DNA of 64,000 nucleotides, taken from contig CM040748.1 of NCBI GenBank assembly GCA_022829145.1, positions 28,379,001 to 28,443,000 on the forward strand. The letters run 5' to 3'. Source of the DNA: Albula goreensis. Taxonomy: Eukaryota > Chordata > Actinopteri > Albuliformes > Albulidae. Numbering within the stretch: position 1 is the first letter of the stretch; each line of letters begins with the position of its first letter. A program made the position numbers and the translations under genes. Below, one piece after another: positions 50,054 to 63,344 of this stretch. A model generated the notes under the pieces. The model did not search any database. It saw only the letters and a program-made list of their open reading frames with translations, and was not told the DNA's origin.

Positions 50054-51382
50054 GTATGTTAAAATTCATTGAATGTGAACAATGCCTTCCTGGTGCCTTT
50101 ACAAGAAAGAAGCTGCATGAGATATATTAAATGTAGATGCGGATATCAGTATAACGCAGAACTTTGCATAGTTCCATTGACATTTCAGATTGTAATGGGG
50201 CTGTCTGTCTAGGTATCGCTAGCTGCTTTGAAATGAATTGGAACATCAGCTTAGCTACGTTAGCTAGCAGTCCAGCATTCACATTACTTCTTGGGATAGC
50301 CTGTACTTTGGGAGCAATCTGCCATGTTAACTTTAATTCATTGTCATATTTTCAAAGAAACAAGACACACCGCGATGGTGTTAGCATTTTGCAAGAGCAG
50401 TATACTAGTTTATTAGCTCACTCTTATCTAATGTTTGTCAGCTAGGGGGTAACGCAAGCTGTGTTGAGCAAAAATATAGATTTGTCATGTGTAACGTTGC
50501 CTAATGGCTAAAGACCGTTACCTCCAGTCCAAAGACGGCAAATACAGTGTCGTTGCCTACTGAAGCAAATGATAGGCGGCGAACCTTAGCTAGATAGCTA
50601 ACTTGACTATCATAGATAACTAGCTTGCTGACATTAGCTGGCTAGTGCTAACTCAGTGCGTAATTGCTAGAGAAGGACCTAACTGGATGAAACGCAGCGT
50701 CTTTACAAGCTCAGAAACCTGCATGTTTATTATTTCAAAGATGCTTATATTGCAGAACTGCAATTGCCTGCCAGTATGTGAGCTGTAGATAAATTAGCTT
50801 TTTTTTTTTTTTAGTTGACATGTTCGTTTATCTACGTTAGCTAACGAAGTTACCCATCCCTAGTTTGAGAGCTTGCTTGGTAGACTAGTCAACCAGTTGG
50901 CTACATGTCGCTGGCGTAGAACTGCAGTATCTGAACAGCTATATGCACGCAGCAACGCTGTCCAGTAGCGAGCTAACTTCGCTAATGTTGGCTTGCTTCC
51001 TAATTAGCTAGAACTCAGATCGATACAGACGTTTGCTAGCTTGCCACAAATATAAACAGTGGATTTGCCAGTGGTATCGATAGCTTGGTGTTACTGAATC
51101 CCCTCGAACTTCCCATGTCCGGTAATTTTTTAACGATAATGTTATCGATAATATTTTATCTCTGGAATGACATTAGCAGAATAAATTATCTAGCGCCCAA
51201 CTGTGCTAGCTTACTGAATTCAACATGTTAATCACGCAACGGTCTGTCTGTATAAAGGTAGCCCTGGCTGAATTGGCAAGAATATAACGTATAATTAAAT
51301 AACACACCAACCATTTGTTGGGGACAGCCAGGCATGGTAGACTGCCAGCTTTGATAACATCATATATTTTCTCTCTCCGTAG

Positions 51383-51664
51383 ACCCGCTTGTGCGTCTAA
51401 ATCGTGATCTATCAGGGATGTTTGCGTAGCTAGAGGAGACGTCTCCAGTAGGCTACAATACGCCATCATCTTCTTCATCCCTTCGCAAGATTGACTGTTC
51501 AACGCCACTGACCACTACATCTCCGTTGATGAGGAGCGCTATATTTCATCCCCTCTTCTCTGGTGATAGGAGTTTATCCCAAAATGGCCAGCCGCCACCT
51601 GGCTAGTCTGTCCCATTCGTGGGAGAGGTACATCGAGTCGAGGGTACAAGGAACCGATCCAAAG
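51383..51664 (+). CDS. Second gene, exon 2: 5'UTR and first 27 codons, product unknown
   Basis: The acceptor TTTTCTCTCTCCGTAG ends at 51382. The ATG at 51584 has A at -3 and G at +4, with an in-frame stop upstream at 51530. The frame gives MASRHLASLSHSWERYIESR followed by VQGTDPK, then AAG|GTAGGT, a near-perfect donor, in phase 0. Two upstream ATGs exist: 51418 (three codons then stop) and 51529 (25 codons, overlapping the main start and ending at 51606). The rest of the gene is not found in the window. Mammalian synteny (NID1 then LYST on the same strand) makes LYST the positional candidate, but these residues do not look like the LYST start. No domain can be assigned. Confidence 0.5.
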
Positions 51665-53144
51665 GTAGGTGTCTCCCCACTCTTTCGAATTTTCCTGTCA
51701 AACGAGCAGCATGCGAATTTTTGTTGGTGTAAAGCGCATCGTAAACTGGGCTGTATTTCTAGTGAAATAAGAAGGTAGCGTTGATGTTGTTCTGCCGTTC
51801 GATTAAAGTTTGTGAAATAGACATTAACTATGTCTGAAACAAACGCTGTCATCGAGAGCAACATATACAGTTTGGTTTTGTAAACATCATTGTTTGTTTA
51901 TACGGCTGTTGGTGTGCAACAGTGCAGCCTTCTGGTTTTACTTATTTGTAAGTACATTTTCACATGACTACCTGTAGGGAGACAGTCAACGCTTGTGTGA
52001 CTTTGAGACGAAGTATCTTCTTAGCAAACATTTCAACATATCAGACTCGTTGGCAATCCAGCTGTTTCCCAAGTATTTGAAGTAAACGTCTTACACTGTT
52101 CATTAAAGAATGGGCACCCATCATTCAAATCAAGTTGCAAATTCCTGCAAAGACGCAGGAAATTCTGATTAGCAATTTTTTAGACACTTGCATGCACTTG
52201 GCATAAAAATGCCCAATCGAGATTGCCCTTTCCGAAGTGAACTGAAGAGTTAATTTGTCTGAAGAAAGTGGTGATTTTTCATTTTTTTGGGGTATTGTCA
52301 AATAATGCTGTGGAATGCAAAACATTTTTTCAAAAAATTATACGCATAAGCAGATGCCTAGAACGACTCACAAACAAGGTGTTCTGAAAATGTGTGGATA
52401 ATATTCTGGAGCAGGTACAGAAACGTAAACGATTGTGTTTGAGTGAGTTTAAATGTTTCCACACTAAATTAAAAATTTGTAGGTAACAAAAGCAAAAAAA
52501 AAAAAATTCTGTCTCGTTTTTGACAGCCTCGACAATCCCAAGAGTAACAGTTTATTCAGTGCGGTAAATGTCGTATATAGCGCACTGTGGCTCTCAAGTG
52601 CCATGTATTAGTAAAAACCAAAGTCAGTTTTGTTTGCGTAAGGAAAATTCTAATTTACATCTGGGAATTCAAGGCATTGAAGTGCAGTTCTTGGCACGAC
52701 ATTAAAAACATTGTTCATTAAGATTCTGATCAAGTGCCAATGTAAAATAGTGGTTTCACAAAAAGAAAAGCGATGAACTCGGGCCTGTAGCTGCAGCGTA
52801 TGTCATTAATCATTTCAGTACTATATCACCTTATCTTGGCACTGAAGGGTACAGGACTGTGGGTTTGTAGGTGAGATTTGACAAGATGATTATGGACTTA
52901 TTATATCATTCACAGTTGTTAAAAATGAAATTGTGACAGGCTATTCTGTCAAAGAGATGGCTAGCTAATTTAACACCACACCCCCCATTTCTTCACTGTT
53001 GTGCCATTCAAAGAATATGTTGGGAAAAAATGTATTTGAGAAAGGAATCTTAAAACTGGTTCAAAGAATAAAAGTGTGGCACCAGGTTACAGCAACCAAT
53101 AAAACATTGTAATTTAAATGTCACCAGAACAGAAGTTATGGAGT

Positions 53145-53310
53145 TGTAGCTTAGGCAGGTGGGCTTGTATCCCAGTGGTTGCAGGTTCAGTTCCCAGATG
53201 GGGCAGTGCTGTTGTACCCTTGAGAAAAATTTTACATTGCCTAAATGGTTTCTTGAAGTATTTTGCTATATAAACAGATGGCATGTGAAGCTTTAGGCAG
53301 TGCGACTTGC
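53145..53310 (+). repeat. tRNA-derived SINE, fairly complete
   Basis: The tRNA-like head carries an A-box region (TAGCTTAGGCAGGTGGG) and a B box (GGTTCAGTTCCC). Then TGTACCCTTGAGAAAAATTT and an AGTATTTTGCTATATAAA body follow in the order of the fish tRNA-derived SINE. The tail is diverged. Confidence 0.75.
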
Positions 53311-53934
53311 TCTGTAAAAGAACTGCTGCTATTTCAGGTCACAGGGAAGAGTACAGAGGTACGTATGACCACAATATATCTGCCCAGAGGCTGTGAACGA
53401 AAGTGAGCCTTTTTGCCTATCTCTGGGATATTTTACATAAATATTTATTTATGAGCAATGCCCTTGTCAAATAAACATGTTACAACCTTTGAAAAACCTT
53501 AAGATGTTAGTAATCTTTTCCATTCCTAAAATACACTTCCAACAAAAACATTTTTGCTCCCAACCTGACAAGGCTGTGTTTTGGCAGCTCTGCTCTATGG
53601 GCAGCCTCTGCATTGGGAAGGAGGCAAAGAGAGAGAGAGGGGAAATTAGGTAGAACAAACAGAGCCTTTTCCCTCATCCTCCTCCTAAATAATATTTTAA
53701 GTGGCAGTGACATCTCTGGGAACCCGCAGGGCATGGGCCCTGTGTGGCGCCTTGGCTCACGCTTGGGGACGGAGCGTCCTGCCAGTCCGATTGTAACCCT
53801 GGCACCCGGTCCCCAGATACCGCTGTTCTAACTGCACCCCTGAGATCTGGCTACCTGTGTTCTTTTTCACTGTCATGGAACGCCTCTTTAAGCTAAATAT
53901 TCTGCTCCAGGTGTGACTTCTACACTTATTTATC

Positions 53935-54075
53935 GCGGTGGTTGTCAGTGCTGGAGGGCTGCAGTGTGTGCTGGCTGTTTTTGTCGTTACTCAGCTCTTA
54001 ATGACCAATTAAAACAGCTGATTGCACAGATACATCTCCTCACCTGTTTTCTTTTGGTATGAATTGGTTTTGGAA
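53935..54075 (+). repeat. Fragment of a dispersed fish repeat, copy B
   Basis: GCTGGAGGGCTGCAGTGTG, then GTTACTCAG, AATTAAAACAGCTGATT and CTCACCTGTTTTCTTTT. It shares order and words with copy A at 3945-4040. Confidence 0.6.
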
Positions 54076-55935
54076 TTTTTCATGTGAAATCGAGGACCGG
54101 CATGCACTGTGATCCTTCAGGGCCAAAAATCAAAGAGCACTGCATTATGGGTCCACAGATACACAGGTGGTCCTGTGATGTTTGTTGATGGTCCCATCAG
54201 CATACACAGGTCAGAGGTAGTGACAACTGAGAGACACAGCGGGGCAGCTCATTCAGAGTGAATGTTATTGCTCAATTTGAAAAAGGGGTGACCCAATAAA
54301 ATTAATTCAGCCCTCCATAATAGACCCATTACTGATTGCTGAACTGTCTGTGATATTGATAGTGGATATTGGAAATGTAGGTCGCCAGCAATAGCTGAGC
54401 ACTTCCTGTAAGGACCTTAGGTCATGTTGAGGGTATTTTTATTTAGAAAGCAGAACTAGGAGGGGGACCAGAAATAAGCCCACACATATTGTAAGCCAGA
54501 TGTGGATCACATACATATTTGAAATATGCTTCACACCACTGGTTTCAAACTGACTGTTACAGAAGGCTGTGTGTATGTGGTTTTTTTTTACACTTCAGAC
54601 TTTGGTCTGCATTAGATCATTAGTTCCGTTATTTGCTAAATCAGTCCTGTTTTGCATATAATGAATATGGCTAACATTGATCAAGGATCGTGTTGTTCAA
54701 TCAGTATCTTTGTTGATTCAGGTGAGTTTAGTGCTGGTTTTAAAATAGGCCTATCCTCACACCAACTGCTCTCAGATAAAAGTGGATGCTCCTGGGCTAA
54801 GGGGTTAAAATACAGTACGTATTTACTTGACCCAGGTCCTCTCTATATGCATATGTAAATACAACTAAAAATAAGCATACAAGCACGCATATCCTGTCAT
54901 ACTTGAATAAATGCACAAACACACACATGCTTGCACACAAATATCTATACAAGTAGCATATTTGCTTGGTCACAGGATGTTGGCACACCACCGTATAAGA
55001 AAGCTGCATTGATGGTAATGTCACTGTGTGTAAACCCCATCTACTTAATGCATGCTGCAGTATTACTCATGTGTATTGTAAGTACAGTAAACCGTGCTGT
55101 CGTGCTGCCCTTAGCAGCTCTCTCAGCTACTGTACTAGGCAGAATCTTATCTGATTGGCCACTGGCTGGCGGACTCTGCGCACAGCCGGCTCCTACGGCA
55201 GGCAGACAGTACTTACAGGAAGTGAAGCAGTTGATAGTCTGTAACTGCTGCAGAAGAGCGTAGTTTGGGCTGTACATGAGGCAGAAAGGTGCAATATACA
55301 CACTTGGGGCTAGATTCAGTCAAATGCATTGTGATTCTTCAGTGGCATATTCAATTAAATCTGAATGGACTTAAATAACTGTAATGGCTTATGCTGTTGT
55401 ATTTTTAAGTGAGAAGAACAGGTTACAAACGGCATTTTTATTCCAAAAAACATCACATACTCAAAGAAAATGATGTTGTAATGTAAATTCTTTTTTGAAT
55501 GAATTGCATTTGCCTGTAAAGATTTGATTGAATCTAGTTCATGGTCTTTATCCTGGATTGAGAGTGTTTGAGGAGTTTTTTTAGAATGTGCACCCAGTAC
55601 ATCTGCCAATAATTGAACATGTGACTCATCTTAAGCCTGGAATCGTATCATTTCTCTGGGCTGTGAAATGATAGAAAGTTCAGCAGCTGGAACGTTTTAT
55701 CCAGCATTGGGTGTCACAGAGACATCAAACATAGGAAATTAATGTGAACAACGCACCAAGGAACCTAAGGTTGATACGCAGTAAGACTGGAAGTGAAATT
55801 GAGATTTAGTGTTTGCCGGTTTATGGTAGATTTTGACAAAACTACAAATATGTTTAAGATCTGATTTGAAGTGGATTAGGTCAAATGTAATCACTGTTGT
55901 TTGAAGGAATATGTAACAAGATTAAAATAGCCTGC

Positions 55936-55938
<3 letters not shown>

Positions 55939-55972
<34 letters not shown>
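55939..55972. repeat. (TA)n microsatellite
   Basis: Seventeen uninterrupted TA dinucleotides. Confidence 0.97.
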
Positions 55973-55976
<4 letters not shown>

Positions 55977-56439
55977 CGTATATACAGCATTGCTCAGTTC
56001 AAAGTCTTTCAGCAGGTTCACAATGCTGAAATAATGGCAGCAATGCAAGTGAGTACAACGAAAAAAGAAAAATGATAAAACTCTGAGTGTAGATTTGGTC
56101 TGATTACAGCAGAGGAAGTGAGACCAGCAGTTTGATCTAGATATTGGCTGTACAGGGATTTCCGGGGTTGTGTTTTATGCCTTGTTATGCTCACAGCTGA
56201 GTAAAATCCTAACCTGTGATCCAGGAGAGGCAAGCCATCCTTGACCACATGTTAGCTCAGTGGTTTCCCCATCCGGGTCCTGGAATGCCCTTGTGTATGT
56301 TTGGTTTCAGTTTAACCAGTCTCTTGATTAGTTAAGCTGACTGAACAACCTGAGTGAAAGTTCCATAATTTTGGTACCAAAGATTTTAACAGCATGTAGG
56401 TTTGGCTCATGAATACCATTTGCTTTGACTTGTGTGTAT

Positions 56440-56520
56440 AGGCTGACCTGCTTCAGTAAAATACCCAGCTGTGTAAATGCATTATGTGCAAAAGTAGGTA
56501 TATAAAATTAAATGGTAAAT
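56440..56520 (+). repeat. SINE body fragment
   Basis: TGCTTCAGTAAAATACCCAG, then CTGTGTAAATGCATTATGTG and AATTAAATGGTAAATG follow the SINE body consensus. Confidence 0.55.
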
Positions 56521-57704
56521 GATTTGTGTTTAATAATCATGTATCGGTGACATAGCATAAGCATGGCTAGTTAGCTATTGGTTATTATGTAAGGACTGTA
56601 ACTCATGACTGGCTGCGTTGTTTTATGAAATCTTTTACTGAAGCAATTTAGGTGAAGTACTTTGATCCGGGATGCAATTGCAGAGCCCTACCTGGGAAGT
56701 GATTGTGCAGGCTTTGAGTTACAGGCTGTTAGACCGTGCTGCCACCCTGAAGTCCTTGGACTCGGCGGGCTTTAATCTTTCCTTAATGAATGTGTGTCAG
56801 TGTGACAGGGAGTCACAGCAGCGTTAGTGCTGTCTGTTTGTAGGTGTAAATGGCAAAGCCTGATGGGAAGGTGTGGCCGGCTAAAGGGATTTTGCACTCT
56901 AGACCACACAGTGAACACGGCTGTGAGAAAGCCCTCTACCTCTAAATCCCCCCGTTTCTCATTTAGTATATAAGCTGTCTATTGTAGGCTATACTACTAG
57001 AGGAGGAGGGATATGAGATCAGTTAACAAAAGTGAGGGGTGTGGTTTGGCGATGTTTTCCTATGGCTTGTGACAAGTGGCAATTTGTAGTTGTGTGTTGT
57101 GTTGTCTCGTCATCTTCTCTCTCTCACTTTCTCTTATTGTTCTCTTGATCTCTGCCTATCCCTTCTCCCTCCACTCTCTCAAGAATCCAGCACCCCCACC
57201 CCCCCACCCCCCGCCCTGGTGGCTTTTCACCCGAGTCCCACTCAAAGCTGGAACAGCCGGGCTCACAAGATGCTGTTTACTATCAGGGCCCGGCTTTTCC
57301 TCAACACTAACACCTGTCAGGCAGGAGCTAATGTAGTCACGCTCGGTACAGCTCCCTGTAAACAGATTTATCCTGCAGTAAGTTACAGTTGGGTTTTTAT
57401 GTGCTAGTAAATGTAGGCAATATATCAAGGCTACTGTAGAAGTTAGCTATGGACAAGTGTGGATTGTTATAATGCATCATCATAATGGGACAACGGTTTT
57501 GTTACTTCATATTAAGCATAAAGAGGACAGTGATGGTTTTGTGGTTTTGATCGCTTCCCAGATGCAGAGTATTATGGAAATTTTCATAACTGATTGCTTG
57601 TCATAACAGGTTGCAATGAATCAGGTATCATCTGTTAGATATATAATGCTGAAGTATGATGGTATAAATGTTTCTGGCACTATCCAAGTCACTGGCTGCG
57701 CTTA

Positions 57705-58075
57705 AACCTCGCTTGTTAGGCTCATAACCTTAAGGTATTATGCATCTGACCAGGTTGCTCATTATCTCATTAAATGGTGAGCCTGACCAGGCTGCTCATA
57801 ACCTTACAGTTCTATGAGCCTGACCAGGCTGCTCATAACCTTACAGTACTATGAGTCTGACCAGGCTGCTCATAACCTCACAGTACTATGAGTCTGACCA
57901 GGCTGCTCATAACCTCACAGTACTATGAGTCTGACCAGGCTGCTCATAACCTTACAGTACTATGCATCTGACCAGCCTGCTCATAACCTTACAGTACTAT
58001 GAGTCTGACCAGGCTGCTGATAGCCTTACAGTACTATGAGTCTGACCAGGCTGCTGATAGCCTTATTGCTCTCAG
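57705..58075 (+). repeat. 37-bp tandem array, nine full units
   Basis: Units begin at 57742, 57779, 57816, 57853, 57890, 57927, 57964, 58001 and 58038, every step exactly 37 bp, with a partial diverged unit before. The consensus starts GAGTCTGACCAGGCTGCTCA and ends TAACCTTACAGTACTAT. Only substitutions separate the units, with the first and last most diverged. Confidence 0.97.
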
Positions 58076-59458
58076 ATCTGACAGAGGCCTATCCAGCATT
58101 CGTTTGGATGTAGACTGCTACGGAATAGGCAGCTCTATGAATGAATCATGGTCTTACACCGAGAACCACTTGGTAACATTGATTCAGACCAACTCAACAA
58201 TTAAGCTACAATATAACACGGATACCCTTACCAAAGTTATTGTGACTTGTAGGGAGGTATAATGAAATGCAGAAGAGATCATTTTATGAAAGCAGAATAA
58301 ATGTTTTGATATTAATGCTCCAACATTTAAATCCTTAGCCAAAAATAAGTGATTTCAATGATTCTGTCTGTTCTCTAAAAATAGAAGGAGTGAAAAGTAG
58401 ATTTCTTTGTCAGCCCGTGGGGAATCGCATTGTGTGCCTCCTTTTAGCAAGGCTGGCTCTGATTTTCACGTGATGGTGACAGCAGCAAGTCTACAGCGCA
58501 GCATGTGCTTTGCTTTATATTCCCACTGGACATTAAACCCGCCGTTAAGCACGATTTAAAAAAAATAAACCTTCATCAGACCCAAAAAAATGTCAGTTTT
58601 TAAAATGCCCTTAATGGTGTTTAGCTGAGTTATTACCCCCTTGTCTAAAGGGATCGCAGAAAAACTGGGGAAGATTACAGCCAAATCTGTATAGCCTGAA
58701 TGAATGATAATGGTGGCTGAAGAAACCCATAGCAGAAAAAAACTTAAACACTACCCTAATGGTGCATAACCTGGTTTCGTATCTCGGGAGTGAAGGGTCT
58801 GTTTACAGGTAGACAGATTCATTCCAGGTTCATTGAATATACAAAAATGTTATTAAACTAGAGCAGTTTTTGCCTGCTGTTTTGGCTCTGATCTGAAACA
58901 TTAATTTGCTGATATGTTTTTACACCACTAGATAATCCTGAAGCGTGCTTCAAAGAAGCCTTCGGTGTGCAAAGTGTCTCAACATCTTTTCATTCCATGA
59001 ACTTCTGAACTGTAGTAAACTCCTGCAAGGGTGTCGCAGGCCAAAGCTGCTCTATTTTCTACAGCCTTAATGATGCTCTACAAAAGTATTGGCCACGGTC
59101 TAAACCAATAGAGAAGAGAAACCATTTTTACTTTTTATATGTTTTAACTTATTTCAGATAAAAATAGTCACTCCATTGTATCATGGTGTCACTATTTTGA
59201 GATTATTTTGTGTCTCTTTCTTATTTTGTTCACAGCATCTTAAGTAAAAATAGTGGCTGTTGACTTAATAAAGAGTTTTTTCTTTTGGTTGTAGAGTGTT
59301 AGATGAGGGAGTGGTCATACCTCAGGGCTGGCAGAGCATCGTGACATGTTCACATGGTTCAGCAGTCACTGAGACTTAAACATTTTTAGACCATTTAGGT
59401 CATTGTAGAGGCTACAATTTTAGAGTAGAGGATCGGAGTCCCTTTTATGAAGTTTTCT

Positions 59459-59515
59459 GTGGGGGGGTGGGGTGGGGGTGCGGATCCCCTGTGGGGATCC
59501 CCCCCCCCACCATCT
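59459..59515. repeat. G-rich/C-rich inverted repeat
   Basis: A G-run block (GGGGGGGTGGGGTGGGGGTG) is followed by GGATCCCC-TGT-GGGGATCC, a perfect 8-bp stem with a 3-nt loop, then a C10 run. Confidence 0.85.
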
Positions 59516-60017
59516 GCGCCCCTGCCAGCACGTCGTGCTAGCTCATGCCTGTTTTTCACAGCAGAGCTGGGAACCAGGTGAGACAGCTGGAGTCAGTGGG
59601 GGGCTCGTCTGGGTGCGGTGCTTAAGCTTCTTCACTGCATCAGGGGACACCTGAGCTGCAGCCCATGATGGTGTGTTGAAAGTTTCCACCCGCATGGGGA
59701 ATGTCCGATTGTGCTCTTCCTACAGTCCAAGGCAGCACCACATATATATATTTTTTCCTGTTTGCTTGTATCTGCATCCGTGACTTGGTGCATGCAGGAC
59801 TGTAGAGAAGTCCCACGGGAGCTCCTGCAACAGCTGTGCAATGAACGGCAGTTGCATATAGAATGGTCGAAAGACTCATCTCTTAACCAGTTTAGCTTTC
59901 ATGGCGCGTGCCAGTAAATGTAAAGTGCTACTGTCCCCCTGCCCCCTCTCTCTTTCTCTCCCAGCTCCTCTCTTGTGCTCCCTCTCTCTCTTACCATAGA
60001 GCTGCTTCATTGAGATG

Positions 60018-60018
<1 letters not shown>

Positions 60019-60050
<32 letters not shown>
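60019..60050. repeat. (TG)n microsatellite
   Basis: Sixteen uninterrupted TG dinucleotides. Confidence 0.97.
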
Positions 60051-60051
<1 letters not shown>

Positions 60052-62775
60052 AGGATGGGGGGGCTATTGGTGCATTCAGGCCAGCTCTCGCTTACTCTTC
60101 TCTTCTGCAATCTCCTTCTGCCTGGTACTGCACTGCAGTAACCGCCGCAACGGCAACACAAAACCAGTGTCAGTCTGCCTAAGCTGTGACCTCACCCGGC
60201 TTCCAGCCTCCTAGTCTCTTAAACCAGTCCCTTATCTGTCTTCAGAGGTGGGAGGTGACTGGACCAGGAGCTGTGTAAACACTATCAAATGCTGGGTGTG
60301 TGTCAGAGAGCAAACGCACCGTCTCACCAGCAGCTAACTAATGGCCCTGCTCCAGCAGTTTTACTACCCGCAGTCCCTTCTCGCCTAAAATGTCCTCTCC
60401 TGTTGTCGGCCCCTGACCTTTACATCGGGCTTCTTTTTTCCTGTGTGTTTTTTTTGACTGGGTACATAAGTGTGTATAAAACCACTCAGCATAGCGCCAT
60501 CATGAATCCTGCATTGCCATCGAGGGCTGAACAGCCTTGTCTTTTTATTTATACTTTTTCTGTTATGCCCCCTTAGTGCTAATCAGAGGCACAGTAAATC
60601 AGGCGTGTCACAAGGAAACTCTCTCATATCAGGAGATTTTGCACTCTTTAACGGCTGATTGTTGGAGAGAACATTTTGTAGTGAGGATAAATACGGGTGG
60701 CCTCAGACATAGTTAGAGAGTCAGGATAAAGTCAGGTAAAGATAGAGTCAGGATAAAGAAAAAAATTAATCTTGAAAATCAGAAAAAATATCCCTCCATG
60801 TAAGTATACAGACTGCTGCTCTCTGTTGCACCAGCAACATTCTCCTTATAGCATAAAATCAGGAATTGAAAGAGTAAAAGTGGCCATGTTCCTTTTTTGT
60901 CATCTGAATGACCGTGAACTTCAGTGGCCGACACACCAGTGTCTTTGATTATGTGCACAAGGTGTTGGTTTTTTTTTTTTTTGGTGAACCCGCTTCCTGG
61001 TTACAGGTTTACTCATCCTGACAGTTCTTGAACTATATCACCTCCTGCAGTTTGGTAATAGTATTGCAGAATGGTCCACGTTTAAACATGTACATATTGG
61101 TGAAAGTATGAGCATTTTGGACATAAAGCTCGTCTATCTGACTTCCTCATAACATTTCTACCCACATCCTGTGATGTATTTTCTTGCATATTACCTATGT
61201 GATGTAGTTATTGCTTGTGAATTTACTGAGAAAATTAGGGGGATATTTCAGCTAGTTCTGTGGACTCCTTACTTCTCTGTTCTGTGCTTCCGTTTAATGG
61301 CTATTTCTTCAAGGAAGACCAGGGAATTTTTGAGATAGGATTGGGTGGAAATCTTCCAGCTGTATATGTTATGCGATGTTAAACGATGTCTCTGTGTTTT
61401 TGTAGGGTTCGGCGTCACTATAACCCGTTCTGTACAACCCTGCCTGACTTTCTCTGCACTGTCTGATGTAGGAATTTTACACTATTTCATTCCATTTTTG
61501 ACATCAGGTTGGTTTTTTTCCCTTGAAGTGTCAGAGGTGCACCTTCTTCCCTTTGATCACTGCCTCATTAGCAGGGTCTGGCAGAGAGAAGCTTTCATCA
61601 CCGCTCAGTTAGCCCAGACCTCCATCATCCCACATGCTAGCCTCTCCTATCCTGCCGCTAGACTGCTTTGCACATGCTCGGCTCCCATGCATCCATTACA
61701 GGGGGGATAGAACTGAAGAGAGACTCGGTCGCGATTGTAGGCGGCTTTATAAAAGACCTGAATCCAGATGTCAGCGTGAACTGTCTCACCTGTACCGAAA
61801 AAGCTGGTAAATTTCATGTGAAGAATACAAAGATTTAATTTTATTTTTGTCGCACTTTGCCACAGTTTGCTCATCACTCCGTTCCAGGGATGTCCAGACT
61901 TCAGGAGACACTACACTTACTGCAGAAAAGAAGTTCTGCTGCTTCATTTGCAGAGAGAACAAACTGCCAGAATCAGGTTGGACATGGGAGTGTGCACCGG
62001 CTTGCTGGTCAAACTGGCCAAACTCACCACACAGCTGTCAATGCTGTTTGAACTTAGTCCAAAAAATTTTGTGTATTTCTGTTTGGTGGACAGGTGCCTG
62101 GGCAACATAAACCAAAATAGCCCCATCTTTCACCATCAGTATTTGCTGCTCTTTTGGCAAAGCCATCCATGTCAAAGATAAAGCATTGTTGTTGTTGTCA
62201 TCATTGCTGTTACTTCCTGGTTACTGTCATCACGCTGGCCCCTGTCATTAAATGAATGATGCAGAGTTACAGAGAGTATACATACTTGTTTGCAGTAATA
62301 TGTTAGACCGTGGTTCGATTTAAGCCAAGTTTGTCTTCCTTTTAAGTATCCCCCCATCTTACCTGAGTGGTGTGGGTGGAGTAAAACACCTGATTCAACT
62401 ACTCATGATGTTTTTGTGTATTGTGATTTTTTTAAATTATTGAGAATTCATTGTTTGATGAAACACCTTGTGCTATCCTGCTTCCACAGTGCTATGCAAA
62501 TAATCATGGCCTTCTATCAAGACTTTGTCTGGTTACTGTTTGCCTGGCTTTACCCTACTGTTTAATCATGAAATGGCTAAGAGCGCACTAAGTCAACTTC
62601 TGGAATCTCAGCTGAATAATCTCTACTCTACAGAGGAGTTATAGAAGCAGCTCTCTGCAACCAGATACTCAGTACAGCACTGTTTTAGTTTGTGGTTAGA
62701 CATTTTGCATGTCCTGAACACAGACCTGTATCTAGAGACCCTGTTTTGGTAGGAGGGGGATTTTGCTTTGCATTG

Positions 62776-62796
62776 CTCTCTCTCTCTCTCTCTCTG
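62776..62796. repeat. (CT)n microsatellite
   Basis: About ten CT dinucleotides, continued loosely by CTCTCTCTCC near 62804. Confidence 0.95.
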
Positions 62797-63089
62797 GACT
62801 GCTCTCTCTCCTTGGGCCCCGGGCCCTGTTCCTTCACTCTCTCCCACTCCAGCGGAATTCAGTTCCTCATTCAATTCTACACAAAGAGGTCTTTCATGGG
62901 TCCCTTGCCATGTGACACGAGGCTCGTGCGCGAGCCCCAAGGTCCCATGCTTAAGCTGTGACACAGACCTTTCCCTCCCGCACCTACTGTGGAAGTTAAT
63001 GCTAGGCTGTGTGTTGACGAAATGACTACCGCTGTCGGTCCATGACACTAATCACACGGTATCATCTCTGCTCTTCGCCTAAACCGATT

Positions 63090-63165
63090 GTGTGCACTTC
63101 ATTGTAAGTCGCTCAGTATGAGAGTATCTGCATGGTACCTTAATGTAATATAATGTAACATGCTG
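63090..63165 (+). repeat. SINE 3' tail
   Basis: ATTGTAAGTCGCTCAGTATG, then AGAGTATCTGCATGG and a TAATGTAATATAATGTAA tail, the typical (TAATG)-like end of a fish tRNA-derived SINE. Confidence 0.65.
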
Positions 63166-63344
63166 GAAAATGACTGCTTTGGTTTCACCTTCCTGAAGAT
63201 TCATGTTGCATTATTGAATACGGCACACTCACTTATTTAGTGTAAATTAAAACTTTTTAAACACATTTGATGGTTTTTACATTTGCATCATGCCCAGTAC
63301 TGGATGTTCTCTGAAGATGTTCAGATCAAGAACTTCACAGTGCC

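Noticed and set aside
51584-51664. Naming the second gene LYST
   Set aside because: Mammalian synteny supports LYST downstream of NID1 on the same strand, but the 27 residues do not match the LYST start I know.
57705-58075. 37-bp units as a CRISPR-like array
   Set aside because: The units are directly contiguous with no variable spacers and lie in a vertebrate intron.
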